Of a stretch of 64,000 nucleotides of DNA, positions 13,601 through 23,858 are shown one piece after another. Within the stretch, counting starts at the first letter, position 1. Each line of letters begins with the position of its first letter. This DNA is from Miscanthus floridulus (lineage: Eukaryota; Streptophyta; Magnoliopsida; Poales; Poaceae). Position numbers and translations under genes: made by a program. The notes beneath the pieces were generated by a model. It was not told the DNA's origin and did no database searches. It worked only from the letters and a program-made list of their open reading frames with translations. The DNA lies in NCBI RefSeq assembly GCF_019320115.1, contig NC_089591.1, positions 17,834,502-17,898,501 of the forward strand. The letters are read 5' to 3'.

Positions 13601-15072
13601 GGTTCCTTGAGAGAAATGCTTCTTCCTCCAACATCAATTACTACTCCCATCTTATTCATCCAGTTCATTCCCATAATCACATCCAGAACTAGCCCTAGCA
13701 TAACTATCAAGTTAAGCTTATACTGTCTATCTGCTATACTCAGGGTTACCCCCTGGATTATCTGATTAGTTAACAGATCAGCCCCAGCTGAACTTATCTG
13801 ATAAGCACATTCCAATTCAACTATCTTTTGCTCATACTTTCTTGCAAATGCTTGACTTATGAATGAATGAGATGATCTAGAATCAAACAAAACGATAGCA
13901 GGATGATTGTTGATAGAAAACATACCGGCTATCATGGGCTCTCCTTCTGGGATGTCATCAATGGTGGTGTGGTGCACACGAGCTTGGTACTGATTCTGCT
14001 GCTTCTTGGGATATGGGCAAAACTTTGCAAAGTGTCTAGGTTGATTGCAGTTGAAACACGGTCCTCTTACTTGAGTAGCAGCTCTAGATGAACTACCTTG
14101 TCTGATCTTGGCTTGTGGCACCACCATCTTGAATGGCTTCTGATTCCTCTGAGGTTGCTGGGTATTCTGATTCCTCTGCTGGGGTGGCCTGAACCTTGCA
14201 CCAGGGGTAGGCGGACGATACGCAGAACGATTTGCCATCGGGGCCCTTGGCTGGGACAGACTTGACTCAAAAGCCCTCTTGTGAGTCTTGGATGCAGCAT
14301 ATACATTGTTGTTATTTTCTTGCTTTAAGCAGTCACTAACAAAGTCATTGAAACCAGTTCTCGTGTTGGTACCCACATGCTTCATCATCTTGGGATTCAG
14401 ACCTCTCTTGAAACTAGCGATCTTTTTGGCATCGATATTCACCATGTCAGAGGCATAGCGACTTAGATTGTTGAATGCATGTAGATACTGTGTCACTGTC
14501 TTGGTGCCTTGATTCAGTGCTAGAAATTCTCCAAACTTCATTTCTGTCAAACCAGGTGGAATGTAAACTCCACAAAAAGCCTCAGTGAATTCCCTCCAAG
14601 TAATGTGGGCATTGGGGGGAAAAGTGGTGCGGTGGTGCTTCCACCACATTCCTATAGGGCCTTGTAGCTGATGAGCTGCATACTTAGTCTTCAACACTTC
14701 TGTCATCCTTAGAACACAAAACTTATCTTCCATGGTGTTTATCCACTCTTCTGCATCTAATGGCTCTACCGCTTCTTTGAAAATTGGTGGTTTGGTGTCC
14801 ATAAAGTCCTTGAAACTTCTATACTGATTCGCTTCATGTCCACTTGGGTTAAACCTACGGTGGGTGTTGTCAGCAATGTGGCGCAATGCAGCTTCCATGT
14901 TCTGCTGCATGCCCTCCATGTTGCGTTGACTTCCAAGGAACTGTGCGAAGAACTATTCCGCGGTGTACGGTGGAGGAGGAGGTGGTGGTGGATCATGGTT
15001 CTCATTCCTAGCAGCACTGCCACCTGCCTCAGCAGCGTCATACACGGTACGGTGAGTGTTCGGCATCTGCAT
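10613..15072 (-). pseudogene. gag-pol polyprotein of element 2 with C-terminal chromodomain, broken
   Basis: Starts at an ATG at 15072 (second ATG at 15066). Order: gag with CCHC knuckle ([14 protein letters not shown], about 14020-14065), protease, reverse transcriptase (about 12620-13420), RNase H (DASKNG, about 12490), integrase with an HHCC zinc finger (about 11770-11900) and a D,D,E core with DHGSQF (about 11500), then a chromodomain ending at 10613. Damage includes about eleven in-frame stops (for example TAG 14953-14955, TAG 13111-13113, TAG near 12630, 12262 and 12090, TGA near 11535) and frameshifts near 12600 and 11045. The protease motif reads DSRSS instead of DSGAS. The RT motif reads FIND instead of FIDD, from a single G-to-A change at 12942. 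The copy cannot be active. Confidence 0.92.
10625..10815 (-). other. Chromodomain at the end of the element 2 integrase
   Basis: The last about 60 codons of pol contain LEYREQPVRVLD (R in the place of a TGA), then YKIQWSHHDD and MWETGEYLQ. This follows the Tekay-clade chromodomain pattern, with the conserved (K)VQWSHH and (T)WE motifs. In chromoviruses this domain is thought to direct integration by binding modified histone H3. The call rests on motif order. One stop (about 10792) and another upstream (about 10841) interrupt it. Confidence 0.85.
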
Positions 15073-15436
15073 ATTTCAGCAACAGTAATTATTAGGCGAT
15101 GTTGTAGAAATTGTAGGTGAATGAAAAATTATGCCGTACTGAATTCACTGGAGAGAATAAATTCATACAATAAAACAGGGGCATAATAAGTCATTCCAAT
15201 TAACGCAACATCACTAATTAGATTACTTAAGCACACACATCGCGTCCATTACAACCAAATTGCCAGCATACATACACTGGACTTTTGATGTTCAGATATC
15301 GCCACAAACACATCCAAGTTTTCCAACATTACATCAAGGTCTTAGTCTTTCTACTCATTATTACATGCTAGACATGCCAACCATGCAAAAGGTCATCGCA
15401 AACAAAACCCTAGTAGCTAGCGCAACAACCACTAGC
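15073..15436 (-). other. Spacer between pre-gag ORF and gag of element 2
   Basis: About 364 bp without recognisable coding content. It would have to be crossed by re-initiation, an internal entry site, splicing or a separate transcript for gag to be translated. Confidence 0.6.
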
Positions 15437-16492
15437 CTACTCATCGTGGTCACTGTCTAAGTCGGAGATGTCGACATTGTCACCATCCACATCATCGTTG
15501 CCATCATTAGCTGGTGCCTCAGGCTCTTCAGGATCCTCATCCTCATCTAGATCCATCTCTACTGCTCCAGGAGGAACATAAGGGTGGAGCTAGTTATTCA
15601 GCTGATGAACCTCCTCATGTAGGTTGTCGTTGTACTCTTCTGCATTGGCCAGCTGCTGCTCCAGCTCAACCTATCGAGCTCTTAGAACATCTTCTACAGA
15701 CCAGGCTTCATTCCTCTGGTAGAGCACATGGATCAACATGCGCTCAGCATTCCTGTTGGCGGTGGTCAGACGCTCAACCTGCTCTCTCAGTGCACGTATG
15801 TCTCCCTCATAGACTCTAGTCCTCTAGGTCGCCTGATCCCTCTAACGAGTCAACTGAGCCATCTCTGCATTGAGCCTCTCAATCTCGGCGTCATGATCCC
15901 TCTGAAGCTGATGTCGGTCATTATGGGCCTGACCAAGAGCACCAGACACACATCTTAGGCTACCTTCTACTCCATCGAAAGCCTTCATCACTACGAACAT
16001 GGCGCTCATAGCAGGGTTATCTCTGTTCTGTCCTTCTGCTACACCAATCTCTAGAGATCTTCCTCTTGCTTACTGCCATGAGTCAGTGGAGGGGTTGCCC
16101 CTCGGAAAGACTCCAACTATAGCGGCTGCCAACTCCTAAGGAAAACGATCCATGATATCCCTCAGTATCCCAAAGGCTGCCCTGTCAGCTGCTTCTTCAG
16201 CGGTCCTGCTAGTTGACTCATAACGCCAACCAGTTCACTCAGAACTATCACCTCGAGGATGAACAACAGCCTCCACAATAACCAAGAGACCTTCCCCCAA
16301 CTGCTCATTTGTCTAGAAATAGCGGGGCTCCATTTCATTAGGATAGCCTACATAGCTGAGCACTCTCCACAAGAGTGTAGGCATCCTAAACTCTCTAAGA
16401 AACGTGTGGTGCTGATGGGTACGTGGAGCAAACTAATGGCAGGGAGCTCTGCCTCTAGTGGACTTGCGAGCGGTCTGCTTTGTGCGTGCCAT
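15437..16492 (-). pseudogene. Pre-gag ORF of element 2 starting with a histone H3 tail sequence
   Basis: A single frame of 352 codons from ATG 16492 to TAG 15437, with nine internal stops (seven TAG, one TGA, one TAA) but no frameshift found. The start reads M-ARTKQTARKST: residues 1-11 after Met equal mature histone H3, including K4, K9 and S10. The next residues, RGRAPCH-stop-FAPR, align loosely with H3 GKAPRKQLATK. The TAG after residue 19 sits where H3 has Q19. The middle (about 16430-15970) resembles no domain I know. From about 15890 to 15600 heptad-like Leu/Glu/Gln patterns suggest a coiled coil. The C-terminus (about 15570-15440) is Asp/Glu-rich. Only the N-terminus resembles H3; there is no histone fold. 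It is not part of gag. Function unknown. Confidence 0.85.
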
Positions 16493-17269
16493 CTATAGCA
16501 AATTTTTTTATTACCCAGTGAGAACAAGGTTAAGTTGTCATTTTTATCAAAATGAGATAATCAACTTATAAGGGGAGGAACAATGCCATGAATGATATGT
16601 ACAACATGATGCATGCACGTTCCGTACGTTGTCAAAAACTTAGGAAAAATAACAATTGCTAGCGGCATAGACGGTGGCATACAACGGTCTCTCATAAACG
16701 TAGCTAATACGTACTACACGATAGCGCTGTTATGTACCTGCAAAAGATCCACTTCAGCCCAAACCCTGACAGTATGAAAAATATGCACGAAAGCAGTAAA
16801 GTAATCTACTCGCTCTACACGCATCCCCAGATACACGTACAACGGTAGCAACTACCCGAACCATCGTCCTATCGACGACATCGTCACCACAGGACGAAAT
16901 TCCCCACACATTGGATACCTTCATACAAACACGAGTATGGCATGTAAATAATCTGGCATCATATAAGCACTTCCCTAGATCGGCAGTGTATCCGATCATG
17001 CTCTCACAACTCTCACTTACCGAGGCATAAAGGCAATGGATCCATACATTACCACTCAAGTGAATGGCACTCATACAATAGCACGCCATATGAGCAACGA
17101 AATAGAAATATGATGCAAAGACCCCCAAGTCAGTACTTAAATAAGCCACCTAGAGTCCTTAATTAGGCATACAGGATATGACCACTAGCACACTATTAAG
17201 TTTTAAAACTTAGTTTTAAACACAATTTTGGTTTTAAATACTCATGGGAACAGTAACCTGCTAAACCTT
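16493..17269 (-). other. 5' leader of element 2
   Basis: Sequence between primer-binding site and pre-gag ORF. A cysteine-rich ORF at 16754-17149 has no family resemblance and is probably chance. Nothing else seen. Confidence 0.55.
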
Positions 17270-17281
17270 GCTCTGATACCA
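17270..17281 (-). other. Primer-binding site of element 2 (initiator Met tRNA)
   Basis: The minus strand reads TGGTATCAGAGC, two bases from the LTR end, the same arrangement as in elements 1 and 3. Confidence 0.93.
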
Positions 17282-17283
17282 GC

Positions 17284-20200
17284 TGTAACAGAGTCGACCA
17301 ATTATACGAGATTAAGTAAGGAAATCTTTTGCCGAAGTAGATAATTTAGCAAACTTAAGCCCATATAACCCGGTAGTCCATGAAACCACGAAGGATTTCA
17401 AACCAATCAACATACCAACCAAGATCGTACAAGTTTAGCAATCACTGTCATATGTTACATAAAGTTCATAATGACAGTTGGATACATCGGAGTTTAGAAC
17501 ATAAAGTTATTACAACCCAAGTTCAAACTGAAATAGCGGAAGCAAATAGTTTTAAAGCCACACACACACTTTTGGTTTAGATACAGTGCCACTAGGTAGT
17601 CATCTCCAACAAAAGCATCAGATGAGAGATACGGAGTGACCATTGCCCTTGGTCCTAGTTGTCGCCCATCGCCGGGTATAGGCAGTTAATGCAATAGCCA
17701 TAGTATATTTGACCATCTGCAACAACAATGGGAACAATGCCCTAAGTACGAGAAGGTACTCAGCTAGACTTACCCATCTTAAACCAAAATAAAGCGACAC
17801 CAAGGATTATGCAAGGCTTTCTTTAGTGGGCTAGCTGACTCATTTACGAAAAGCATAAGCTATCATGAAGAAACCATTTTAAGTACTTTGCATCATCTTT
17901 ATTATGACCTATCCATCTAGGTAAGCACCTATACTATAGTAATCACTTGATTAACCAATAACATCCAGTTACCAACTTAGATTTAGCATATCCTATACCA
18001 TCTAGATAACCATCAGTGTTCCATCATAATTACTATGATGCTGTAGCTCGAGTCAAGTGCTCACTATCCAGGAGCGATGGCGATTCGAATCGATTCCTAA
18101 CCAGCTGGTGATTTATTCCTCACACGAACCACACTCACCGATCAAGTGAGCTACATATCACTAATGACACTTTCCAAGTAGCCACGGGATAACAGTCATG
18201 GACTGCACTACCCAGGGACCGCCCGACAGCCAGGATGCACCTTGGGCTCACTCTTCGCATCCCCATCATACCCCCTTCAGCACCAGTCTGTCAATCCGAG
18301 TTTATCCTAGCTCAAATAGTGTCACTAGCTTCGCGGTCGAAAGGTACTTTATTCGGCCAGCTCAATGTGAGGCATACGTTCAATATGACAAGAGGGACGA
18401 GCAACGATCGGTCCTTAATTGACACAGACGGAAAACTAACAACACCCTAGGACCCTGTCTGGTTGCCTCCAACTTTTCCATCCGGTCTCCAATTATCCAT
18501 CACACATGGTTAATTCCAGGATATGATTCTTTCTATAGCTACATTCTTCCAGTAACCACCTATAAATGTAGGTGACCAGAAATCACCGATCGCTACCGGT
18601 CTAAGCAAGGCTAAGCAGTTATTCAATTCTGACCTAACAGGGTAAAAAGGTAATAAGGTAGGCAAGGATAGTAATAAATGCATCAACGGTTTCAATCAAC
18701 TCCTACAACTTAATGCAACAATATATAAACTCATATATAGAAAGAATTGCTTTTATAAAGTAGGAGACTTAGAATGCTCCGGGGCTTGCCTCGTTCAAAT
18801 GAACTAGGTTGATGATCTACACACTCGGGCAAGTCCTCTCCTTGCTCCTCTTCCTCTGGCACCTCCTGTGCCTAGATTTCTTGTGGATCTGTCCCGGTCT
18901 GCTCTTCTTGAACTGCTACTAGCAACTCCTTCTGCGATCCTATATGATGCAAATATATAAGTGCTCATGCATAGGTGCATCGGAGAGATGACATGTAATG
19001 ATCATGATGCATGGAATGTAGATGAACATGTTTAACTTTATTGGACATAGTAGAAGTAAAGCTCTTCTACAAGATAGCCAACATCATCCAAGAACATGTA
19101 CTACTATACTACTACTACAACCACTGTATTAACATGAAGTCACCACAGCAAGCTAAGATGCTTCAAAGATACACCAAAGCAAATATTATTAACTAAACAT
19201 GCATTAAAAAGGTTAATTAAACCCTAATTGAAACTAGGTTTGAACAGCAACACCTATTTTGGTTGCACAGAAAAAATCTGAGAAAATTACAGTAGCATAG
19301 TACTACTCTAAGTAGACTACCATAAAATTTTCATGGCATTTGGATAAGTAAAATAGCCTACACAAAAATGACAAGTTATGGCATAAATATGAGCATGAAA
19401 ATACTTTGTATTATGAAAAGTATCCAACAACAGATTTAATATTTTTCCTATGTTCTACACAGTAAACAATCACTGCACAAAAATTATCATACACATGTTT
19501 TATACAATTTTTGCTCTCTATCAAAGTAACAAAAATCATCAATTAAAGGCACTTGAACTACACATCAATATTTCTCTATAGAACATGCATGACATATATT
19601 TTTCCTACAAAGTACATCACTAAAGGAGATTAACAAAACTAGAACCATATTTTTCTGATAATTATTCTATTTACTAGACATTTTCTAAGATAACAGCAAA
19701 TACAAGAATTAAATAAAACCCTATACAAAAGTATCACAAAAACCACATGCAATATTTTTCTACTGTAGATCTAAGAATAAGAAGCATATAGAAATTTGTT
19801 TCATCAAATTTGGAGCAATATTTTTCAATTTATGAATTTCCAAAGCATTTAAACAAAATCTGTAAATCGTTTCTTTTATTCCTTCTAAAAATCCTAGTTC
19901 AAAAACACTAGATCCACCCAGATCTGTACACGCGCGTACACACACAGGGGCTGACAAACAGGCCCGGGGGTCAGCGGGACCCCACCTGTCAGCGGGAGAG
20001 GAAGAAGGGCGGCGCTGACCATGGCTAACCTCGCCGTCGGCGAGGTCTTCGGCGAGGTCTACTCTATCGCACTCTCATTCGCAAGGTGAACCTACTGGTG
20101 CAGCTATCGTGGCCAGTGGAGCTCGGGAGCAAGCTCACCGGCATCCATGGCGGCGCGGTGGCCCGGCTCAACGTCGGCCAGCCATCTCTGGCCGAGATGA

Positions 20201-21279
20201 GGCGCGGGGAGGGGCTTGGGAGCTCCACCACGTCAGGGCGGTGCTTGAGCGCGTGAAAATAGGGAGAGAGGTGGAGCGGAGAGGGGGAGTCCACGGAGCG
20301 GAGCTCTCTAGTGAGCTCGACCACAACTCCGGCGAGGGAATCCTGAGGAAGGGAAGCTTCACATGGCTTACCGAGGCGAGCACAGGGGTGCGAGAGGTGG
20401 AGGCGGAGCTTTGGGCAAGACAGAGCGGTCGACTGGCGAGCTGGGGTGGCCGGGTGAGCCAACTCCGGCGTGGCGCGTGTGGTGGCAGAGTTGCCTGCGC
20501 GTGCGGGAGCTGTTGCTGCTGCTGTCCGAGCGAGGACGAGGTGAAGGAAGGGAGGGAATGGCGGAGTGAGGGAGCGGGGACACACCCGGGCCGACAAAAC
20601 GGTCAGGGCATGGCGACGTCGGCGGTGCATGGCGGCCACACGGCGGCGGGACTCTGCCGCGGGCACGCGGAGGTGCGGCGCTGGCGCTGGCGTGGGCGCG
20701 CGCGCGCCGGTGGGAGCGTGGGTGAGTGCGCGGGCAGGCCAAGCCGGCTTCGCTAGCTAGGCTAGAAGCGGAGCGGCGGCCCAACTAAGGTAAGAACTGT
20801 TTTTTTTTTCATTTTCTTTTCTTTCCCAAATTCATTCAAATGAAATTTTAAACCTTTTCAATGCAGTTTCAAAAGTTGGACCCAAAATAGAAGTTGCTCA
20901 GAAAAATGTACACTATAACTTTGCCAAAAAGAGTAAGGCCAAAATTCAATTAGATTTTGAACTATAGATTTAAAATTAATTTAAATAAAAAACCCTATTT
21001 TAGAATATTATTTTTAAAAGCAAAATTTGAGAAAACTTTGAATATACACCTTGCTCCAAATTGCATCCTAATTACTTCTAAGTGGTCTAAGTGATCAACC
21101 AAGGTACACACATGGCAAAACAAACATAGCATCCAATCTATTAAAACAAAACTATGCAACATACATGTTTCATTAGTATGTTTCAATTCTATATTTCATG
21201 TCATGCTTATGAATGCATAATAATGATTATGCTCATAATTTGCAAAATGTTAATGCATGCTTAACACCGAGGTGTTACA
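17284..21279 (-). repeat. 5' LTR of element 2 (4.0 kb, complete)
   Basis: 3,996 bp. On the plus strand it runs from TGTAACAGAG to GGTGTTACA, so the ends are the inverted 7-mers TGTAACA/TGTTACA. It contains a GC-rich island (about 19960-20770) with overlapping Arg/Ala/Pro-rich ORFs on both strands that I judge non-coding. A hairpin TAACACC-ga-GGTGTTA lies at 21262-21277. Confidence 0.93.
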
Positions 21280-21649
21280 GGCTCCTAGTCTTTTTGAGCT
21301 CACTGTTTACCTTGACAATGATAATGTTGTGGCCTATGATGATGACTTTGATATCCTCAATTGGTGGCATGAGCATAAACTAACATATCCAGTTCTCTCT
21401 ACCTTGGCTAAAGATATTATGTCAGTTCCTGTCTCAACTACTTCTTTGGAGTCTTACTGGCAGGATCATTGAGGAGCGGTGACGTTGATTGGGCTCAGAG
21501 ACAGTGGAGATGTTGGTCTGCATCAAGGACTCCCGTTAGGCCAAGAAAGAGGACATCATACTGTGGAGGACAAGGAGTTAGAAGACTACTTCAAGAACCT
21601 ATGGCTTGATGAGGAAGCTGCTGCTGGTGCTGGTTCTAGTGTTGGTTGA
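21280..21649 (+). pseudogene. hAT transposase, C-terminal dimerisation region, broken
   Basis: The reading frame gives FDILNWWHEHKLTYPVLS and then AKDIMSVPVST, the conserved hAT C-terminal (Dimer_Tnp_hAT) signature. It hits a TGA at 21470-21472. Beyond it, homology switches frame (RIIEER, then SETVEMLVCIKD) and returns to the first frame for KELEDYFKNLWLDEE before a final TGA at 21647-21649. Frameshifts and stops therefore break it. Its N-terminal part must lie left of element 2, outside the window, so the retrotransposon split an existing hAT transposase gene. hAT transposases cut and paste DNA transposons and dimerise through this region. Confidence 0.85.
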
Positions 21650-21879
21650 GTGCTCTGCTGAGTCTGAGTGAGAGTGTGTGAGTCAGTGAGTGATAGCGTG
21701 AGTCATTGAGACATTTGAAACTATGTTTGTAATAACTTTGAACACTTGAATTTCAAAATGAGCTGGCAGTACTCTTTTTTCCTTTCTATGGGTTCTCACG
21801 AGGTGTGAGTTTTACCTAGAAAGGTTTTTAATGAGGCGGCATTGCACGTACAGCTCAAAATTTAATCATCTTGGTTTTC

Positions 21880-22080
21880 ATCTTTATGTGATTTGTGAAG
21901 TATGTGATCTGTGAAGTAATTGTGACTTGTGAAGTGACTTGTATACTTCGATGAAGTATTGAATGATTGAATCTGGTAATACTAGTGACTTGTAAGTTAG
22001 TTTGTTAACTTGCGACTTGTGATCTATGAAGTAATTGTAACTTGTGACTTGTATAATCTGGTATAGCGGTAACTTGTGAA
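21880..22080. repeat. Degenerate tandem repeat of an ACTTGTGAAGT-like unit
   Basis: Variants of TGACTTGTGAAGTAATTGT recur many times with irregular spacing. Position downstream of a hAT transposase is compatible with subterminal transposase-binding repeats, but this is only inference. Confidence 0.6.
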
Positions 22081-22104
22081 CTTTCAAAACTGAATTGAAT
22101 CCGG

Positions 22105-22320
22105 TGTTTTTGATGTAGCGGGCTACGGGCTAGCCCGGTGCCGTTTTGGGCTGGCATGGCCTGAAAAATGGCCTGACATGCCGTACCTGGGCTGTCACTC
22201 AGGCACGGTGGACTGGGATGGCACGGTCCAGTGGCACGACGGGCCATACCGTGTCGTGCCCTACCGGGCCATGCCTGGCACGGGCCTGGGCCATGCCGTG
22301 TCGGGCGGCCCGAATGCTCA
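22105..22320. repeat. GC-rich palindromic repeat cluster (hAT subterminal type)
   Basis: Repeated GGCACGG, CGTGCC, GGGCC and GGCCCG words in both orientations, for example CGGGCCATACCGTGTCGTGCC. Some grass hAT elements have such clusters near their ends, which fits the transposase fragment 460 bp upstream. The exact hAT terminus was not identified. Confidence 0.6.
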
Positions 22321-22972
22321 ACTTTACTGATCGTGCATTGCTAGTTTGGTACATCACGAGAAAGAGGATGGGTGCGGCACGGTCTGGCATGGGGATCTGT
22401 TCGTTGTGCTGTGAGCAGCGTGGAGTTCTTCTCGGGAGCCGGTGTCTTGGTCGTACACGAGTACCGGCGGGGGGTGGGGAGTCGATCGATTCACTAAATC
22501 AAGTAGCAGGAACACGAACACTAATAACATGGAACTCAATTGTCTGCTTGTACTTTGTTCTTCACCCCTGCTTAATTAAAAACGTGCCTCATGGCACGAC
22601 CGAGAAAAAAAGCATGGAACTCAATAAGAGTTATTGCTTTCTTTAGTTCCATAACATATAAGGCAAAATAACCCTCGCTATTAGGCTAGTCTTTCGTAAT
22701 GAATTAGATCGAAGGTTCCGGTATATTATAAGCTCTAGAAGACCTGGCCCGATACGATGGTGACCGGTGGGTATAACGAGTTGGTCGGATCCGCTGTGCA
22801 CTCTAATACCGTTTTTTTTATGAATTTGTTAGTGAATGTCCGAATGTATTTTGGAAGTATTTCTAATAGCAAACATAACTATGCCAATTTTGGGTGACTA
22901 ATAAATAGTTTTGCATATATCTTGATATACTTTCGTACGAAGGGACTACTGACCACTTACATGTCACGTTTA

Positions 22973-23416
22973 GGCCCCCTTTAGAATGGAGGATTGGCAA
23001 AGGATTTTTGGAGGATTCAGATTTCTAAGGATTTTTTCTTACACACCCCTTTGGTTCATAGGAAAACATAGGAAATATTCCTTAGGATTGTGTTCCTTTC
23101 GCATGATTTCACAGGAAAGCAAGCAAGATGTCTGATCTTTTGGAAAAAAATCCTTGCGGAAAAGCTGCCTCCTCTGGTGTGTGTCATTGGCTCTCTAGGC
23201 ACTTGTGTGTTTGGCAGGAAGGTGGCCTTTATGCTAGCAAGTTGCTCAAATTCAAAAGCTGAGAGCATCAATCCTCTATTTTTCCTGTAGTGCTACAAAA
23301 GGCCATTTCATCTTGTTTCCTGTGTTTTCTATTCCTACAGGGTTGCATAAACTTGCCAACTCAATTCTAAAATTCCTATTCCTATGTTTCCCCTACTCTG
23401 CCTTCCAAAGAGGGCC
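22973..23416. mobile_element. Tourist-like MITE (PIF/Harbinger type)
   Basis: 444 bp beginning GGCCCCCTTT and ending AAGAGGGCC, with imperfect inverted termini over about 25 bp. It is flanked on both sides by TTA (22970-22972 and 23417-23419), the preferred PIF/Harbinger target. It has no coding capacity. Confidence 0.75.
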
Positions 23417-23858
23417 TTAATTATTGTCAAAGAATATTTTGAATTGTTAAGTATGGACTGGCAAGACGTTGACTCTATCTAACATGCTATAATTGTTTTC
23501 CTTCATTGAACCTTGTTTATATGGCTATGCTGATGTTTTGTATCATTGTGTTATATTTAAGACTACCATTTCACTAGGAGCATTAAATAATTAAATGCAT
23601 AGAAACAACTCTTACAGTGTATGGTTAGAACTCTCCCAGGCTACTCAACATAATTGGTTCCATAGTCTTATTCAGTCCAACATTTATTTTTATTAAGATA
23701 TAGTAGCACTACATCTTTCGACTTTGTGCCATATGAACAGTAACAAATGCGTAAGTGAGCTACATATCATTACATTTACATTAAAATAAAAAGGATAAAT
23801 CCCTAAAACACACACTCCAACACCCCCCAATAGAACTCATTACCTAACACTCATTTAA
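23417..23858. other. Unannotated intergenic sequence
   Basis: AT-rich, no ORF or repeat of note. Confidence 0.5.

Larger units (their letters stand above)
7192..21279 (-). mobile_element. Element 2: Tekay-type chromovirus (Ty3/gypsy) with chromodomain
   Basis: A nearly complete minus-strand retrotransposon. From right to left: 5' LTR, tRNA-Met primer site, pre-gag ORF with an H3-like tail, gag-pol with a C-terminal chromodomain, polypurine tract and 3' LTR. The 3' LTR is split by element 1; its outer part (about 585 bp, equivalent to 17284-17868) lies off the window. The retained 3,411 bp of the left LTR aligns end to end with 3,411 bp of the right LTR. In about 390 bp compared by eye roughly 4% of positions differ, so the insertion is not very recent. 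It lies within a hAT transposase gene; right target flank ggctc at 21280-21284. Confidence 0.93.
21650..22972. other. 3' flank of the hAT remnant
   Basis: No gene found. It contains degenerate short tandem units at about 21880-22080 and a GC-rich palindromic block at about 22105-22320, both listed separately. The rest is AT-rich and featureless. Confidence 0.5.

Noticed and set aside
15437..16492. A genuine histone H3 gene or pseudogene
   Set aside because: Only the first 11 residues match exactly and about 23 loosely. The rest has no histone fold but a coiled coil and acidic tail shared with element 1, and it sits between primer site and gag.
16754..17149. Cysteine-rich 131-codon ORF in the element 2 leader
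   Set aside because: No signal of conservation. The spacing of cysteines does not fit a known fold, and it lies in an untranslated leader.
19960..20784. Long overlapping Arg/Ala/Pro-rich ORFs on both strands (up to 215 codons)
   Set aside because: They lie in the GC-rich island of the element 2 LTR, with the homologous stretch at 9270-10108 broken differently. ORFs on both strands with no domain are expected in GC-rich DNA.
21257..21279. hAT ORF beginning inside the LTR
   Set aside because: The first codons are LTR sequence; the homologous part starts only after the LTR boundary at 21280.
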